This document shows positions 14,560 through 28,100 of a DNA stretch of 64,000 nucleotides, one piece after another. A program made the position numbers and the translations under genes. How positions within the stretch are numbered: the first letter of the stretch is position 1; every line of letters begins with the position of its first letter. This DNA is from Eopsaltria australis (Eukaryota > Chordata > Aves > Passeriformes > Petroicidae): positions 186,001 through 250,000 of the forward strand of contig JAVTVJ010000994.1 of assembly GCA_034509425.1 (NCBI GenBank). The letters run 5' to 3'. The notes below the pieces were generated by a model. The model was not told where the DNA came from. It made no database searches and saw only the letters and a list, made by a program, of their open reading frames with translations.

Positions 14560-15864
14560 TAGATGCACAAAATGCTTTTATTGTGTCCAAGCAGAATTCC
14601 AGTCAGACTGCATTTCTCATGTACAGCAGGAGTCAGTTACACACACCACAGCTTCAAATGATACAGGAGACCACTGGGGTGTGGGGAGCTGCTCACCTGA
14701 CCCAGGTGAGCCCTGCAGGGGGGGAGGAGAGAACAGGGGTCCTACAAATACTGTACAGAGCTGCATCCCAGCAGGGACGGGAGAAACAGACTGAAATCAG
14801 AGGAGCACGGTACAGAGCAAATCCAGGGGAAGATACAACGTAGGTCTTGAGCTGGGCAAATTAAGATGTAAATTCTTCCTGTCAACTCCTGTAAAAGCTC
14901 ACAAAAATCTGTTTAAAATGTGTCTGTGCATTTACTTATCCCCACCTCCAAACCCAGTGAAAGCAGGTGTAGCCTTTGGGAGTACGTACCTGATTGTTCC
15001 TGCAGTTCTCAGCAGCTAGATATTGTATATATTTATAGTATCTATATCCTTAAAAGCTCCTGAATATTGAAATTTGCAGTAGCTCTGTCTACAAGCAGGC
15101 AGAAGTAGAGGCAGGTTTCTGTAGATGCAAAACCCAATATTTAATCATGGCTTTCTTGGTTTAAGGTTTATGGAGAAGGAGAACTTTGCAGAGCTGCTGT
15201 GTTCAGTAACCTGACATGCGTGTTTGGGCTTCCTGGCACTGCTCCAGGAGCCTTCCACAGCTGCAACAGCTGTCTAATTAGGAGCTGAACTATCTAATTT
15301 CTAACTAGGTCTCTGTCTTACAGCCTTTATTCAACTACAAAGAAATCCTAGAGCTTATATTCAGCATAAAAAAGCAAAGTTTGAACTTGCCCCTTCCATC
15401 TGTTAACCTGAAGAAACTTTATAGTTGAGATTTCCCAAACATGGTTTTATTAAAACCTGAAGTTGTATCTGGCTTTTTCTTCATTGAAAAAATAGATCTG
15501 TACATCCTTCTTTAATTACCAAGTACCTGAAGGTTATAAATTATTTCCTTTTTTTTTTTTTTTTTTTTTTTTTTGGTTTACAAGTGTTTGTCACAGCACA
15601 AGCATGAGGTGCAGAGAGTAAAGTAAAAATTAATGAACTCGGTCAAGAAGGTAAGAAAATACAAGGTTATTCTTGGTTAGAAGAGAGATCAACTGTGCTT
15701 TTAAATTCACTGCAGAGTAGTAGCAAGAGCACACATCTCGAAGGATCCAGTGACAGTAGACACTGAGCAGCAAGTGCTGAATGATTCTCATGAGAGTAAT
15801 TCAGGGCTGTACTGGAGTACAGAGCACTTCTAAACCATGCAGTCCAGGAAATTCATGCATTGCA
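14560..15864 (-). other. KCNAB1: KCNAB1 3' UTR (inferred)
   Basis: AT-rich unique sequence between the KCNAB1 stop and the poly(A) signal. It contains an uninterrupted 26-base run (T at 15549-15574 on +, hence A in the mRNA). Extent is inferred from the hexamer, not from transcripts. Confidence 0.6.
14577..14582 (-). terminator. KCNAB1: KCNAB1 poly(A) signal (AATAAA on - strand)
   Basis: tttatt on the + strand, about 1.28 kb after the KCNAB1 stop and just before the minisatellite begins. A nearer candidate lies around 15446. Cleavage would fall near 14560. Confidence 0.55.
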
Positions 15865-15954
15865 TTAGGATCTGTAGTCCTTCTTGCTGTAGGGCTTGTT
15901 GCCCAGGATATTATCAATTTCATTTACAATGTGGGATGTCATCTTTGGAAGGAC
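15865..15954 (-). CDS. KCNAB1: KCNAB1 exon 14 (last, with stop)
   Basis: Encodes residues 372-400, [20 protein letters not shown] then PYSKKDYRS and TAA. Phase 0 start after a CAG acceptor. Confidence 0.97.
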   Translation of the reverse strand, partial: VLPKMTSHIVNEIDNILGNKPYSKKDYRS

Positions 15955-18900
15955 CTGGGGTGGAAGAGAGTGATGTTTGATCGAGATAGCTCCAAAATGA
16001 AACCTAGATTTTATCAAAGTACACTTCCTCTGGGGTTTCTGTGTGACAGGTATTAAACATTCACCTAATAACTTTCTCTCTTAAAGGAAAAAACACTGGA
16101 GTATCTTTGCTCAGGGAGAGAATCACAGCAAAGCCTCTCAGCTTTCTGTGTGGAATATTGCTTGGCTGCAGTGGGACATGAGCTGGTGGCAAGGACAGCA
16201 GAGGAGAAGGAAGCTCTGGTTGTGACAATAATTATTCAGGTGGGTGCAGGTGACACGTGACAGCCCAGAATCTGTCACAGCATGTCCTGGAATCACCATG
16301 TACCTGGCATTTTCAGGTACATGGAAGCTGCTGATGCCACCCCCGTGGCACTGGGTATGTCTGCAATGACCCCAAATGCTGCTAAGTCATGGTGACACCA
16401 GAGATGGGCCTGGTGAAGGTGCATGGACAGAGCTGGGAGACAAAATCCCAAGTGTTCCCACTGTGCTGAGGTGTGGTGCTGTCCCCCAGGGAGCTGAGCA
16501 GGGCTCACCCCCTGCACTCACCTGGATGGCTCCGAGGTTCTCGATCAGCTGCTCGGGGTTGGAGGATCCCAGGAGGACAGAGCTCACCCCCTCGTTCCTC
16601 AGGCACCATGCTGGGAACAAAGGCACAAGGGGTCAGGAACAGGGATGGGATGCCAGGGCCCTGCTCCAGTCCCCAGTGTTTGACAGAGCCTCTGTCTCTG
16701 CTTGGAAATAATCACATTATTTGTCTCAACTTTGCTCCTCTGGCACTACCAGGAGGTGATGCACAAACCCAACATCAAACCCCAGAGATCTCCCAGGATC
16801 CCACCCGAGCCTGGCCCCTGCCCAGCATTTCTGATGTGGGGTTTGGTTGTTCCCTATCACAAATCACAAGGATTCACTGCTGGGCTGTTGAACCAGGGAT
16901 CACCTTGCTGACAGACCTGTGGTATTTTCCAGCCTCAGCTCTCAGCAGCATAAAGATGATTATTAGAAAAAAAAACCCAAATTCATTTTGAATGGCATTC
17001 TCTTATCTGTCAGCCCAGCACCCCAAAGGTGATGGCTTCACATGGGGAGGCAATGTTCAGGGAAACAGGGAGGTGGCACCCCTGGGGATGCCCAAGGTGC
17101 TCTGACCCTGGCACTCACAGCCTGGTGCTGCTGCTGGAAACAATCCTGGTTTAGGTCACTGTTACCCAGAGAAGCTGTGGCTGCCCTGGGAATGCCCCAG
17201 GCCAGGCTGGATGGGTTTGGAGCAACCTGGGCTAGTGGAAGGGGTCCATGCCCATGGCAGGGGGTGGGACTGGGTGAGATTTAAGCTCCTTTCTAAACCA
17301 AACCACTCCAGGATAAATAATTTTTACGCATTTTAAATAACAAACACATGTCTAGCTACAGGCCCAGAACAAACCACGGTGGAATGAAAACACATTTTCT
17401 GTGTCAGCCTTTCCCAAGCCCTGAAGAGAGGAGGTGGCAGCAGAGCAGGGACCCACCAACAGCCAGCTGTGGCAGCGTGCAGCCGAGGCGCTCGGCGATG
17501 GGGGACAGGTCCTTCAGCTTCCCCTGCTGCTTCCTGCCCTCCTCGCTGATGATCTTCTCCTTCAGCCACTGGTAGCACTGCAGAGAAATCACAGCACGTC
17601 AGGCTGGCAGCTTTCATCCTCCAAAATGGGGAGTTTAAGGCAATTTATAATTATGATCTATAAATGTGTATAAATAGCAGTACTTGAAAAGCCGCGTCCA
17701 ACCCAGAAGGTTGCAGAGGCTGAGTAACACAAAGCTTGGCTACCCAAAGCAATCAGGGCAGGACCAGAATATCTCCTGTTGTCCTTGGCTCTCTGGTTTG
17801 ATTCTCATTCCAGAACCTGCAATCTCCCCAGTTTTATTTTTGGATCCCATAACCCCCAGTAAGAATAAAATCCAGATAATTGTGGAGAGACCAAGTTGTG
17901 GTGAAACCAGAATGCCCAAACCTGTTAGGGGGGGCACCCCCAGCAGCCCGTGGGGCTTCAGTGGCCTTGCCCTTGGCCTGGGGGGTCCCTGGAGGGGTTC
18001 TGGGGGGCTGAGCACCCCCATGCCCCAGGCTGGTGCCCAGGAAAGTGATGTCCAAGTGTGTTTGACCCACATGGTTCAGGGGGCTGGAAGTGGCAGCAGC
18101 TGCATCCATTCATGGTTGGACTCCATGACCTTGGAGCTCTTTTCCAACCTTAACCATTCCAGGATTGCCATCAGTGAGGAGCCTGGAGCACCACAGAGCA
18201 CCGGCTCTGCCTCCCCCTCGGTGATGCCCATCGGGGCAGGGTGGGGACAGCACCCAGCACCCCTCTGCAGCCCCCAGCCCTGCCCCAAACCCCTCCTAGC
18301 CCTGCCCCAAACCCCTCCCAGCCCTCATCTCCCTGCGTGGGGAACCCGAGCTCCTTCTAACCCAGATTCTGCTGCTCTTTGGAGTGTGGTTGCCAGAGAA
18401 ACCAGGCTGCTCCATCAGTGCACAGTCCAGCCTTCTCACGAGGGAGCCTCTCCCCTTTGTTATTTTCCTGCCCTCCCAAAAGCAGCACGAGCCAAACAGG
18501 CACCAGAAATACCTTGAGTGAAGCCCTTGAGCTTTCAGGGACGCCGTTGCCGTATTTCCCTGAGATGATCCCACAGGCCAGGGGTGACCACGTCATTGCT
18601 CCCACCCCTGCACAGGGAATGGGAAAAGGGGCTTTTAGGGGAGTGGGGCAAATCAGAGCTGTACCAAAAACCCATCTTTCTGTTACAAACTAAAGCAAAA
18701 GCAAACAAATTGCTGCTTGTTTCTGTTGCCACTGGCAGCAACGCTCAGTTGTCTTCCAGGAAGAGGCTGCTGATGCCCTTAAGGGTATTAAGGATTTATT
18801 TTATTTAATGGGCCACATGAATCTCAGAGAGTAAGAGGCAGCCAAGTCAATTAATATTTTTATTCATATACTTTAGCTATTAATATATCATATTAAGCAA

Positions 18901-21900
18901 TACTTCTTTATCACAGGCACAGTAAACTGGTTTTTCTTGTAGGTCACTAGATAGAGACTTGGCTTTGTCATTGGTCCCACCTGGAGTCCCAGCTCACCAT
19001 TCCTCTCTGGGAATGCCAAAAGGCACAGCAGGCTCAGACTCACCGATTTTGTGATACAATTCTGGCAGCTGCACCTCCACCTTCTCCCTCTGGAACAGGT
19101 GATACTCGGCCTGCTCACACACGGGTGGGATCATGTTAAACTGCCTGGCCACAGAGTAGGCTTCCTGCAGAGGGGAAACCCATGGAGAAAACACCTCAGT
19201 GAATAGGAAATATCCTGCAGGACACAGCAGTGAGCAAGAGTGAACAAGAGATGGCCAAGGGAGGCCTTGGCAAGGGGAAGTGGGGACCAGCAGGGTACTG
19301 CAATGCTGGCATCTCCTGCAGTCACAGCCTGGTTTGGGATATCAAACACCATCTCATTCCATCCCCTGCCATGGCCAGGGACCCCTTCCATGGGCCAGGC
19401 TGGCCACGAGCACTGATATCAAACTGCAGGACTTGAATTTAGCCAAACCAAAGTGACACAATCCCAAATTAACCACCCAAACCCCCAAACACCAGCCCAT
19501 CTTCTGCTAATTAGCACTGGGCTCATTCTGGGGCAGGCTTTTAAATTACAGTGTGTGGAGTGAGAGCCCAGCCTGCCCAGGATGCCCAGGTGTGCTCACC
19601 ATGATCTCCATGGCGCTCCAGCGGGACGTGCCCCAGTACATGGCCATGCCCTGGTTGATCACGTGCGTCATCGCCCGCACGATTTCTGAAGGAAGGCAAA
19701 AAAAGAAGTGTGAGGAGTGTCCAGAGCCCCCAATTCCAGCACCAAATCCGTTTCCAAACACCCCACATATTGACAGTCCTGAGCACTGAACACTGCTTCT
19801 GCTGGACTCTCCTGCCCAGCTGTGGCTGGAAATGCATTTTCAGTGCAGACATCAAGATATTGACCCTGCAGTTGTTTAAAAACTGCATTTCCCACCCGGC
19901 TCTTGGCTTTGGAGAACATTTCTATCAAAACGGAACACAAGAGGGCAGCACAGTGGAAAAAGAAACTTCAAAATAAATCCTATTTCTTTTAAAATTTGCT
20001 TCCTGAAAGTACATAGCTGGGTCTGCCTTTTTTTTTTTTACCAGGAATATGAGGGACAAAACTGCAAAAATGAGTGTTTGAACCCCACTCCACCAAGGGC
20101 CCTGTCACCCTCAGGTGTCACCTCTGCAAAACCCAGCACAGCAGTGTTTGTTTAACATTGGTCCTCATTGTTCTTTGGGACATGGAACCTTGCAAGGCTG
20201 CATACACCAGGACAGGATCTTGGATTTCATCCCTGCTGAGCAGCCCTGCCTGCCTGGGGGTGAAAAAACCCTCATAAACTCTAGTCTCATGGAATCACAG
20301 ACTGGTTTGGGTCGGAAGGGGTGTTAAAACTCATCCAGTCCCACCCATGCCATGGCAGGGACACCTTCCACTGTCCCAGGCTGCTCCAGCCCCAGGGTCC
20401 AACCTGGCCTTGGGAAATTCCAGGGATCCAGGAGCAGCCACAGCAAATCTGGGCACCCTGTGCCAGGGCCTCCCCACCCTCCCAGGGAACAATTCCTGCC
20501 CAAAATCCCATCCAACTCTGCCCCAAGCCACAGTCCCCAGGAGCAGCCACAATACATCACCACCTGCCCTGGCTGTGGTGATAAATCCCTCTTTCTGACA
20601 GGGCTGCAGCACGGACACAGCCCCGGCCACCGCCCACAAAAGGGGAAAAAATGGCTAAACTCACTCTGAGAGGAGAAAGAAAACAGCTCTGGGGCACTGC
20701 TGCCTGTGGCACCTCGCGGTCAGCAGGCTCTGCCACATCCCCGTGGGCTCTGCCACATCCCCGTGGGCTCTGCCACATCCCCGTGGGCACTGCCACATCC
20801 CCGTGGGCACTGCCACATCCCCGTGGGCACTGCCACATCCCTGTGGGCACTGCCACATCCCCGTGGGCACTGCCACATCCCCGTGGGCACTGCCACATCC
20901 CTGTGGGCTCTGCCACATCCCCGTGGGCACTGCCACATCCCCGTGGGCTCTGCCACATCCCCGTGGGCACTGCCACATCCCCGTGGGCTCTGCCACATCC
21001 CCGTGGGCACTGCCACATCCCCGTGGGCACTGTCCGTGGGAGAGTCAAGGAGCTGACACTGCCCAGCTACCCCAGGAACTCTGACAACCCTGAACTGCCC
21101 TGGAGCCTGCAGAGCCCAGTGAATCCTTGTGCTCCCACTGGGGTCAGGGTCCAGGCACAGCTGCCTGGAGCCCAAGCCACTCTGCCTTTTACTTTGCCAG
21201 GATGCTCATCCTCCTTTATGGCAAGGGAAAAGCAGGAGCCTGGCAGCGAGGAGGGCTCGGTGCCAGCCTGGGCGTGGCTGTGAATCCTCCTGCAGGCTCT
21301 GACAGGCAGCTCCCAGGGTGAGGGCTCCGTTTATAACCTGCAGGGTTGGGATTCGTTTGACACACAGACCTGCCTTAAACCCAAACACAAATCCACTTTA
21401 TCCCAGGGAATGAGGGAAGGGAAATAAAAACCCCAGACAGCATCAAAGCCAGCACTGGGATGGAAAGGAAACATCCATTTCTTCCTGAAAATTGTAAATT
21501 CATTTCACTGATGTGTAAATATAGAATCAAAGACTGGTTGGGATTGTAAAGGACCCTAAAGATCATCTCCTTCCAAGCCCTTGCCGTGGGCAGGGACACC
21601 TTTCACCTGAGCAGGATACAAGTAATGAGCTATTTCAAGCTGCTCCATCTGAATATTTAATTAAAATTTGTTTTTCATTTCCTACCACCATCAGCCTAAG
21701 CCTGTAAGTGATCCTTCCCTTCCTCCCTCCCTCCTCAGCAGCTTCTCCCTGGGTTTAGTTTTCTATTTTTGCCCTGTCACCATCTCAGAGTTTTGAAAAA
21801 CATTTCGTCACACGCCTCTTACACATCTCAGCCTGTGGTTGTTTTCATTTCTCCCACCTCTACTCCTTTGGAAAAAAAAAACCAAACCCAAGTCAACTCA

Positions 21901-24900
21901 GAAAATGTATATAAATAAATAAATAAATAAATATATATATATATATATATCTTCTTGTTTGGAGAGCCAGGGGACTGTGATGGGACTTGGGCAGAGCCCA
22001 CACCCGGATCTCTCGTCCTGTCCGCTGGATGCCCAAATGGCAGCACTTAAAAACAGGAGATTTTTAAATTTTTTTTTATATAAAAATCAGTGCTCCAAAT
22101 CCCAAATAACAGCCCCTGGCAACATAACAACAATAATAATAATAATAACAACTTTGAAGTAGCTTTAAAGTTCCCTGGAAGGAACATTGTGACCTTCCCT
22201 CCCTGCGTGCTGGATACGCTGTGGGCACCTGGCTCTGTGGCAATGGGGACACACCAGGGGGCCCCAGGGACCCTCCTTTCCAACTGCACTACTGGAAAAG
22301 CCCCTCGGGATGAAGAAAAAGCTTGCACAGCTGGGGGACGGGATCTTTAGCCTGAGTAACGAGGCATGAAACACTCGGGAATTGTGGGGAGGAGGATCCT
22401 TCCCATCGCCCGTCCCCAGGGTCCCTGCTGGAGGCGCTGGAGGGTGGCAGAGGAGGGCAGGGACACCCCACACACATGGCTGACCCTGTTCCGGTGAGGA
22501 TGGGCAGCCTCTCACCCCTCATCCCCCTGCCTGGCACATCCCAGCCCAGCTCCAGGGTGTGGGGGACACAGCCAGACCCCCGTGCAGCAAGCTTCCCCAA
22601 GTGCTCATCTCCAGCTGACCCCAACATTCACCTCTTTTGCAATGCAGAACTAGTTTAATTTGCTCTGAGGCCCTTAAGAACATTAAATACATTTCGGGGG
22701 TTTAGGTTAAGCAGCTTTGCCAGGTGCACTGAGGCCTGGAGTCACTGACAGCACAGAAATCCCCATGGAATGCTCATCTGCTCTGTTCCCAAAGGGAGGA
22801 ACAGAGCCTGGACAGCCTGGGGAGAGCAGGATCTGCTCTGGCTGGGGGCACAGAAGGATCTGGAAAAGCTGCTCCTTGCTGCTGCTGCCCACGGGTGCTT
22901 GGCAGCAGAGGGAGGAGTCTGGGGGACAGGGGAGAAACCCCATGAGCAGCAAGCAGGGAAAACAAACAGGACCATTCCAGGTTTGGATTTGTTTGTGCCC
23001 TCCTGCGCACAACGTGCTGGCTGCTCCAGCAGGGCTCACAGGTGATGCCAGGAGTAGGGGACATTTTCAGGTCACCTTCTCCTTCAGAAGTGGCTGCCCC
23101 TGGATCCCTGGCAGTGTCCAAGGCCAGGCTGGACAGGGCTTGGAGCAGCCTGGGACAGTGGAATGTGTCCCTGCCCAAGGCAGGGGGGCTGGAATGAGAT
23201 GAACTTTACGTGCCTGCCAAGCCAAAGCTCTCCATGCCGCCCTCGTGGGAGAGGCTGAGGCGTGTGTGGTGCTGAGCAGGATGGAGCAGCTCGGGAAGGC
23301 AGCACAGCACCAACAGATGGCCCAGCAGATGCTCAGGGATGGAAGTGGCTTAGTAGGTGAACCATAAAAACGGCAGGAAGAACACGGGAAGTGTCTCCAC
23401 CACGCCATTCACAACAGAAATGTCCCTTTTTTCACCCTGCTCGAGTCTCACCAAGTGGCACAGCCCGTGCCTGGCTGCCAGGGCCAATGCTGCCAGTGGG
23501 ACCCTGGAATGTGGGAATGTTCCAGTCTGGAACCCTGGGAATGTGGAATCAGCTGAGCTGTGAGCTCAGAGAGCAAACCCACACTGCTCGGTGAGAGTGA
23601 CTGAGCAGAGAGGCCACTCTGCCCTCCCAGACACAGCACTGCAGCTCCTGAGGGAGCTGCTCTGCTCCCAAAATCCCAGGCTGGTCCCTGACCCACCCTG
23701 GGTGCCACAGCCCCATGTGCAGCAAGGAAATGGGGGTCAGCACTCCTGACATGAGCTCCAGGTCTGTTTAATTGCCACGGAGCAGCTCCTGCAGCCGTCT
23801 GACACAGATCCCTGCCCTAAATCCAAACACAAACCCGCTCCGTCTGAGGGAATCGGGAAAAGGAAATACTCCAAACATTAAAGCCACTCCTGGGACAGAA
23901 AGGAAAACTCCATTTCCTTCCAAAACATACAAATTCATGCTGTGGCAGGGTAGACATAGAAACCTTGAATGGGTTGGGAGGGACCTTAAAGGACATCTAA
24001 TTCCAGCCCTCTGCTGTGGGTAGGGACACCTCCCATGGACCAGGCAAATGAGATATTTCATATTTAAACCACCCTACCTGAACATTTAATTACAAATTGT
24101 TTTTCATTTCCTGTCCTGCTGGCTCTAAGCCCTTAAGCCGGGATCAGGCACATTAAATAAAACCTTTAACTGCAGCTCCCACTGACCTTCCATGGGGGTG
24201 TTGTTGTCCGGCCGGTTGGCAAAGACCACGTCCACGTATTCCAGCTGCAGCCTCTGGAGAGAAGCCTTCAGCCCTGGGAATGGCAGAGCAGAGACAAGGA
24301 CAGGCAGGGTCAGAGGGAGGCACAGAACAGAGCCAGGATGGAACTCAAATGCAGCTTGGTGTATTTAAATATATATGTATTTTTATATATGTACACACAC
24401 AACCACTTAGGATATGAGAGGGATGCTGAATAATGTTGTCCCTGCAGCCATATGAAGGAGAAAGCACCAGTCTGGCCACATGCAGAGCCCCTCCTTCCAC
24501 AAGAGATGTGCTCTTAGTTTAGAACTGCCAGGATTTGGGCTGGCCAGGCCCTGGTCACTGAGTGTGCCTGTGTCAGCCTGGCTGAGGCAACTGCCAGGGA
24601 CTATTTCAGTGCCCTGCTCCTGTTTGCAGTTAATTCAACCTGAATTTTGTCACAGAGCCTTCCTTGCTCCTGGCACCTGGCCCCAGGGGGACATTCCGGG
24701 GATGCAATCCCAGAGGGAAGGGTGCTGGCACTGGTTATGAGGAGCAGGTAAAGAAAGCACCAGGGAGGGCTTTGCCTCGTCAGGGTGAGCTGTGCCCACC
24801 CACACTGCAGAGCAAGCCAAGGCCCTTTGCAGCTCAGTCCATAAATGCCCAGGTTTTGAGAGCCTTCCTGTGAGGATCTGCTGGGAGATGGCATCAAACC

Positions 24901-25111
24901 CCTCCAGATGTATTTATATATCCATGTGTGAGTGTATGAGAGAGGGTGAGCAGAGGATGGGCATTTTATCCATCTCAACATTCAGCAAACATTTCCAGCC
25001 CGCTCTATTTTGACTCATTCTTCATGAACATTCATAAAAACATTTTGTTCTCGGGAAGATTTGTAGAAAATAACTGTTAAAAACCCTGTTCTCTCTCTCT
25101 CTCATGCACAC

Positions 25112-25151
<40 letters not shown>

Positions 25152-28100
25152 TAAAATATCTCTCATTGACCTTAACGTTGTTTCCTGGGGGTTCTGTGAA
25201 ATTATTCCAGCTCCTGCCAGTGCTTTTCTGTCATTTCACGAAGTAGGAATGGAAAATGGATGGGTTTGGAGTGCCTGTGACACATCTGCCACCTCCCAGA
25301 GCACCTTCAGTACCACCACCTCACTGAGGCTTATTCAGATGGAAATTCAACAAAACGTTGCTACAAGAAAAGCTTCCTCCAGCATTGCCTTAGTGGGAAA
25401 GTCACATCCTGATGAGGCTGGATGCTGCAAACACTCCGAGATAAAACTCCCCAGGGCAATCCCCTGCACGAGCTGTGCCTCTGCTCCAGGGATGCTCCTG
25501 GCCAGTAGCAGGCAGGAGGAGGATGAAGGAGCCAACGCTGCACCTCAGGGAGGGGCTGCTCTCCCCCACACTCATCCCACCTGCCCTGGGTGCTGCCTTG
25601 GGGCTCCCCTGGGGCTCAGCTCCGGATCTTGCAGGTGGGCAGCACCCAGAAAGGAGGAGCTGCTGCCCTGGGATCCTCCATGGACCTCAATCCATAGGAT
25701 TTCATCTCTGCATCCCCAAAGAGCAGGTTCTGCACATCCCGTGCTGGCGCAAGGCACAAATGGGTCACACAGCAAAGGAGGCGTGGGATGAGTCCTCCCC
25801 AGGGAGCTGGCACTGCCCTGCTGGGAGAGCTGGACCCCCCTGGAATGCCCTTCCACAGCATTTCCCTGGTTTGCCCGGATGGTTTGCCCGGGATTCCTGC
25901 AGGGAACAGCCCCAGCCCTGTGCTGCTGGCCAGGCCCAGCCCGGGAGCTGCAGGATGCTCCTGCTCCAGCGCCCCGGGCAGCCGGCCCAGGCTGGCTCCT
26001 CTCGCAGGGACAAGGTCACAGCTGACACTGCTGATCCTGGATGCGATCCCCAGTTCCACAGGAGCGGGCACTGCTCTGATTCCTGTGAGCTGCAGCCGTG
26101 CCCGCAGCCTGCCCTGGCAGAGCCCCGCAGAGCCAGCTCACCCCACGCACACACGGACAAGGTTTGGATAAACAGAACACGGTGTTCGTGCTCTCCCGCC
26201 TCTCCTGCAGTAACACAGCCAAAAGGACAAAAAAAAAGCAGCGGGGGAAGAGAAGAGGCGCAGGGATTTGGGTGAATTAGCCCAAGGGATGAGCAGGGCA
26301 GCGCTCGGCGGCATGCGGCTCCACAGAGCCAGGCGAGGCAATGGGCAGCAAAACGCAGCTCCTGAGGAGGAGCAGCACCAGGAGCAAAGCCCGCTGTGCC
26401 AGCCGGGGCTTGGCACCCCTCCAGAGGCTGTTTCTGCAGGCTGACATCACACCCACATTGTCATCCTCATCCCTCCCTGCTCCAAAGGGAGCTCAGGCAC
26501 CCCTGGCCCCGTTCGGCACCACGGGGAGAGACTGGGGGTGTGCAGAGAGAGCTTCCCCAGCAAACCCCTCAGAATGCAGGGGGCGTGCAGGGCAATTCAC
26601 CTGCTCACACGTTTTGAGGGGAGTCAAAAGCATGTTTTGGTGCATTTTGGGCACTTCACTGCCAAGTTTGGGAATTGCACAGGGAGCAGTGGGATCACAC
26701 AGCCCCAACTCATGGGAGAGCACTGCCCTGGGATCCCTGAGCCCTGGCACAGCCAGACCCCCACCCCAGGTACCTTCAATTATGTGTTTTCTGGAAAGGC
26801 CTCTCTCCGTCTCAGCTCTGCAAGAGAAAAACAGGAACACGGCTGGGAGATGCCAGAGGTGCCAGCAGAGGAGCACTAATTTGTGTTCTGATTGAAATAC
26901 CCCAAAAATCCCAGAATCACAGCATAGCTTGGGTGAGAAGGACCTTAAATCCCATCCAGTGCCACCTCTGCCATGGCAGGGACACCTCCCACTGTCCCAG
27001 GCTGCTCCCAGCCCCAGTGTCCAGCCTGGCCTTGGCCACTGCCAGGGATCCAGGGGCAGCCACAGCAAATCTGGGAATTCCAGCCCAGCCCCTCCCCACC
27101 ATCCCAGGGAACAATTCCTGCCCAATCTCCCATCCATCGCTGCCCTCTGGCAGTGGGAAGCCATTCCCTGTGTCCTGTCCCTCCATGCCTTGTCCCCAGT
27201 CCCTCTCCAGCTCTCCTGGAGCCCCCTTTAGGTACAGGAAGGGGCTCTGAGCTCTCCCCAGATCCTTCTCCTCTCCAGGTGAGTAACTCTAGCTCCTTAA
27301 AATGCTTGGCAAAATAAACAGAAACACAAAGACAGCAGCAAACCCCCCCAGGTGCCATTAACCTCCCCTGGCTGGAGCAGCAAACACCAGGACAAGTGAC
27401 TGTCACACTTACTTGCCACCCCAGTACAGCTTTGTGGTTATCACCAAACTGGACCTCCTGCAAAAAGATCAGAAAAATTAATATTATTATTTTAAAAAAT
27501 AAGTAACAATAATATAACTAACCAAGCAGGATGCTGCCCATCAGCAGCTTCTAGATTCTGGAAGCAGGAGTGCTGCTGGGAATGCTCAAAGGGGAAAGAA
27601 CAGCTGTGAAATGCTGAGGAGACACTGACTCCAGCTTTGATTTGGGGAATGAACTCTGGAAGTCACTGAGAGCCCAGGAATCCCCTGCTGCCTCAGGGAA
27701 TGGCACCGCTGTGCACTGGGAGCTCTCCCTCTCCACCTGGTGTAAGCAGCAGAGGGGTCTGAGCTTGTGTTCCTTCAGAAGATGAAAAGTGGAATGTCCT
27801 GCAGGTGTTTTGGCAAAATATGTTCATGAATAGTCAGGGCACGAGGAAATGGAATGAAGTTGAGTCAGGGGAAGTTCAGATTGGACACTGGGATAGAAAC
27901 CAAAGCTAATCCAAGTGAAGTGACCAAAAACCCCCAAACATCTTTAATTACTGAACACCCAGACCTTTAACCAAGGGCTGCAGCTCTATTGCCTCCTGCT
28001 CTCCATGCCCACTGCTTCTCATCACCATGCAGCATTTCCAGAGTTATTAAACTCGAGTGTGATGTGTCTGAATTAATCTATAAACTCCTACATGATATTA

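Larger units (their letters stand above)
19686..24186 (-). other. KCNAB1: KCNAB1 intron 8
   Basis: 4.5 kb. Holds four CR1 tails, a 15-copy 20-bp minisatellite, AT microsatellites and two diverged copies of a block of about 380 bp; each is listed separately. Confidence 0.85.

Noticed and set aside
12761..14570. Open frames of about 440-590 codons on both strands
   Set aside because: They arise because the minisatellite unit lacks stop codons in most phases. The translations are pure repeats (AQLECVSLGT type), with no start context, domain or splice support.
20557..21283. Open frames rich in [12 protein letters not shown] or [10 protein letters not shown]
   Set aside because: Translation of the 20-bp array. 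Equivalent frames exist in several phases on both strands.
25475..26275. 266-codon frame in KCNAB1 intron 7
   Set aside because: GC-rich intron; low-complexity translation, overlapping frames on both strands, no splice or start evidence.
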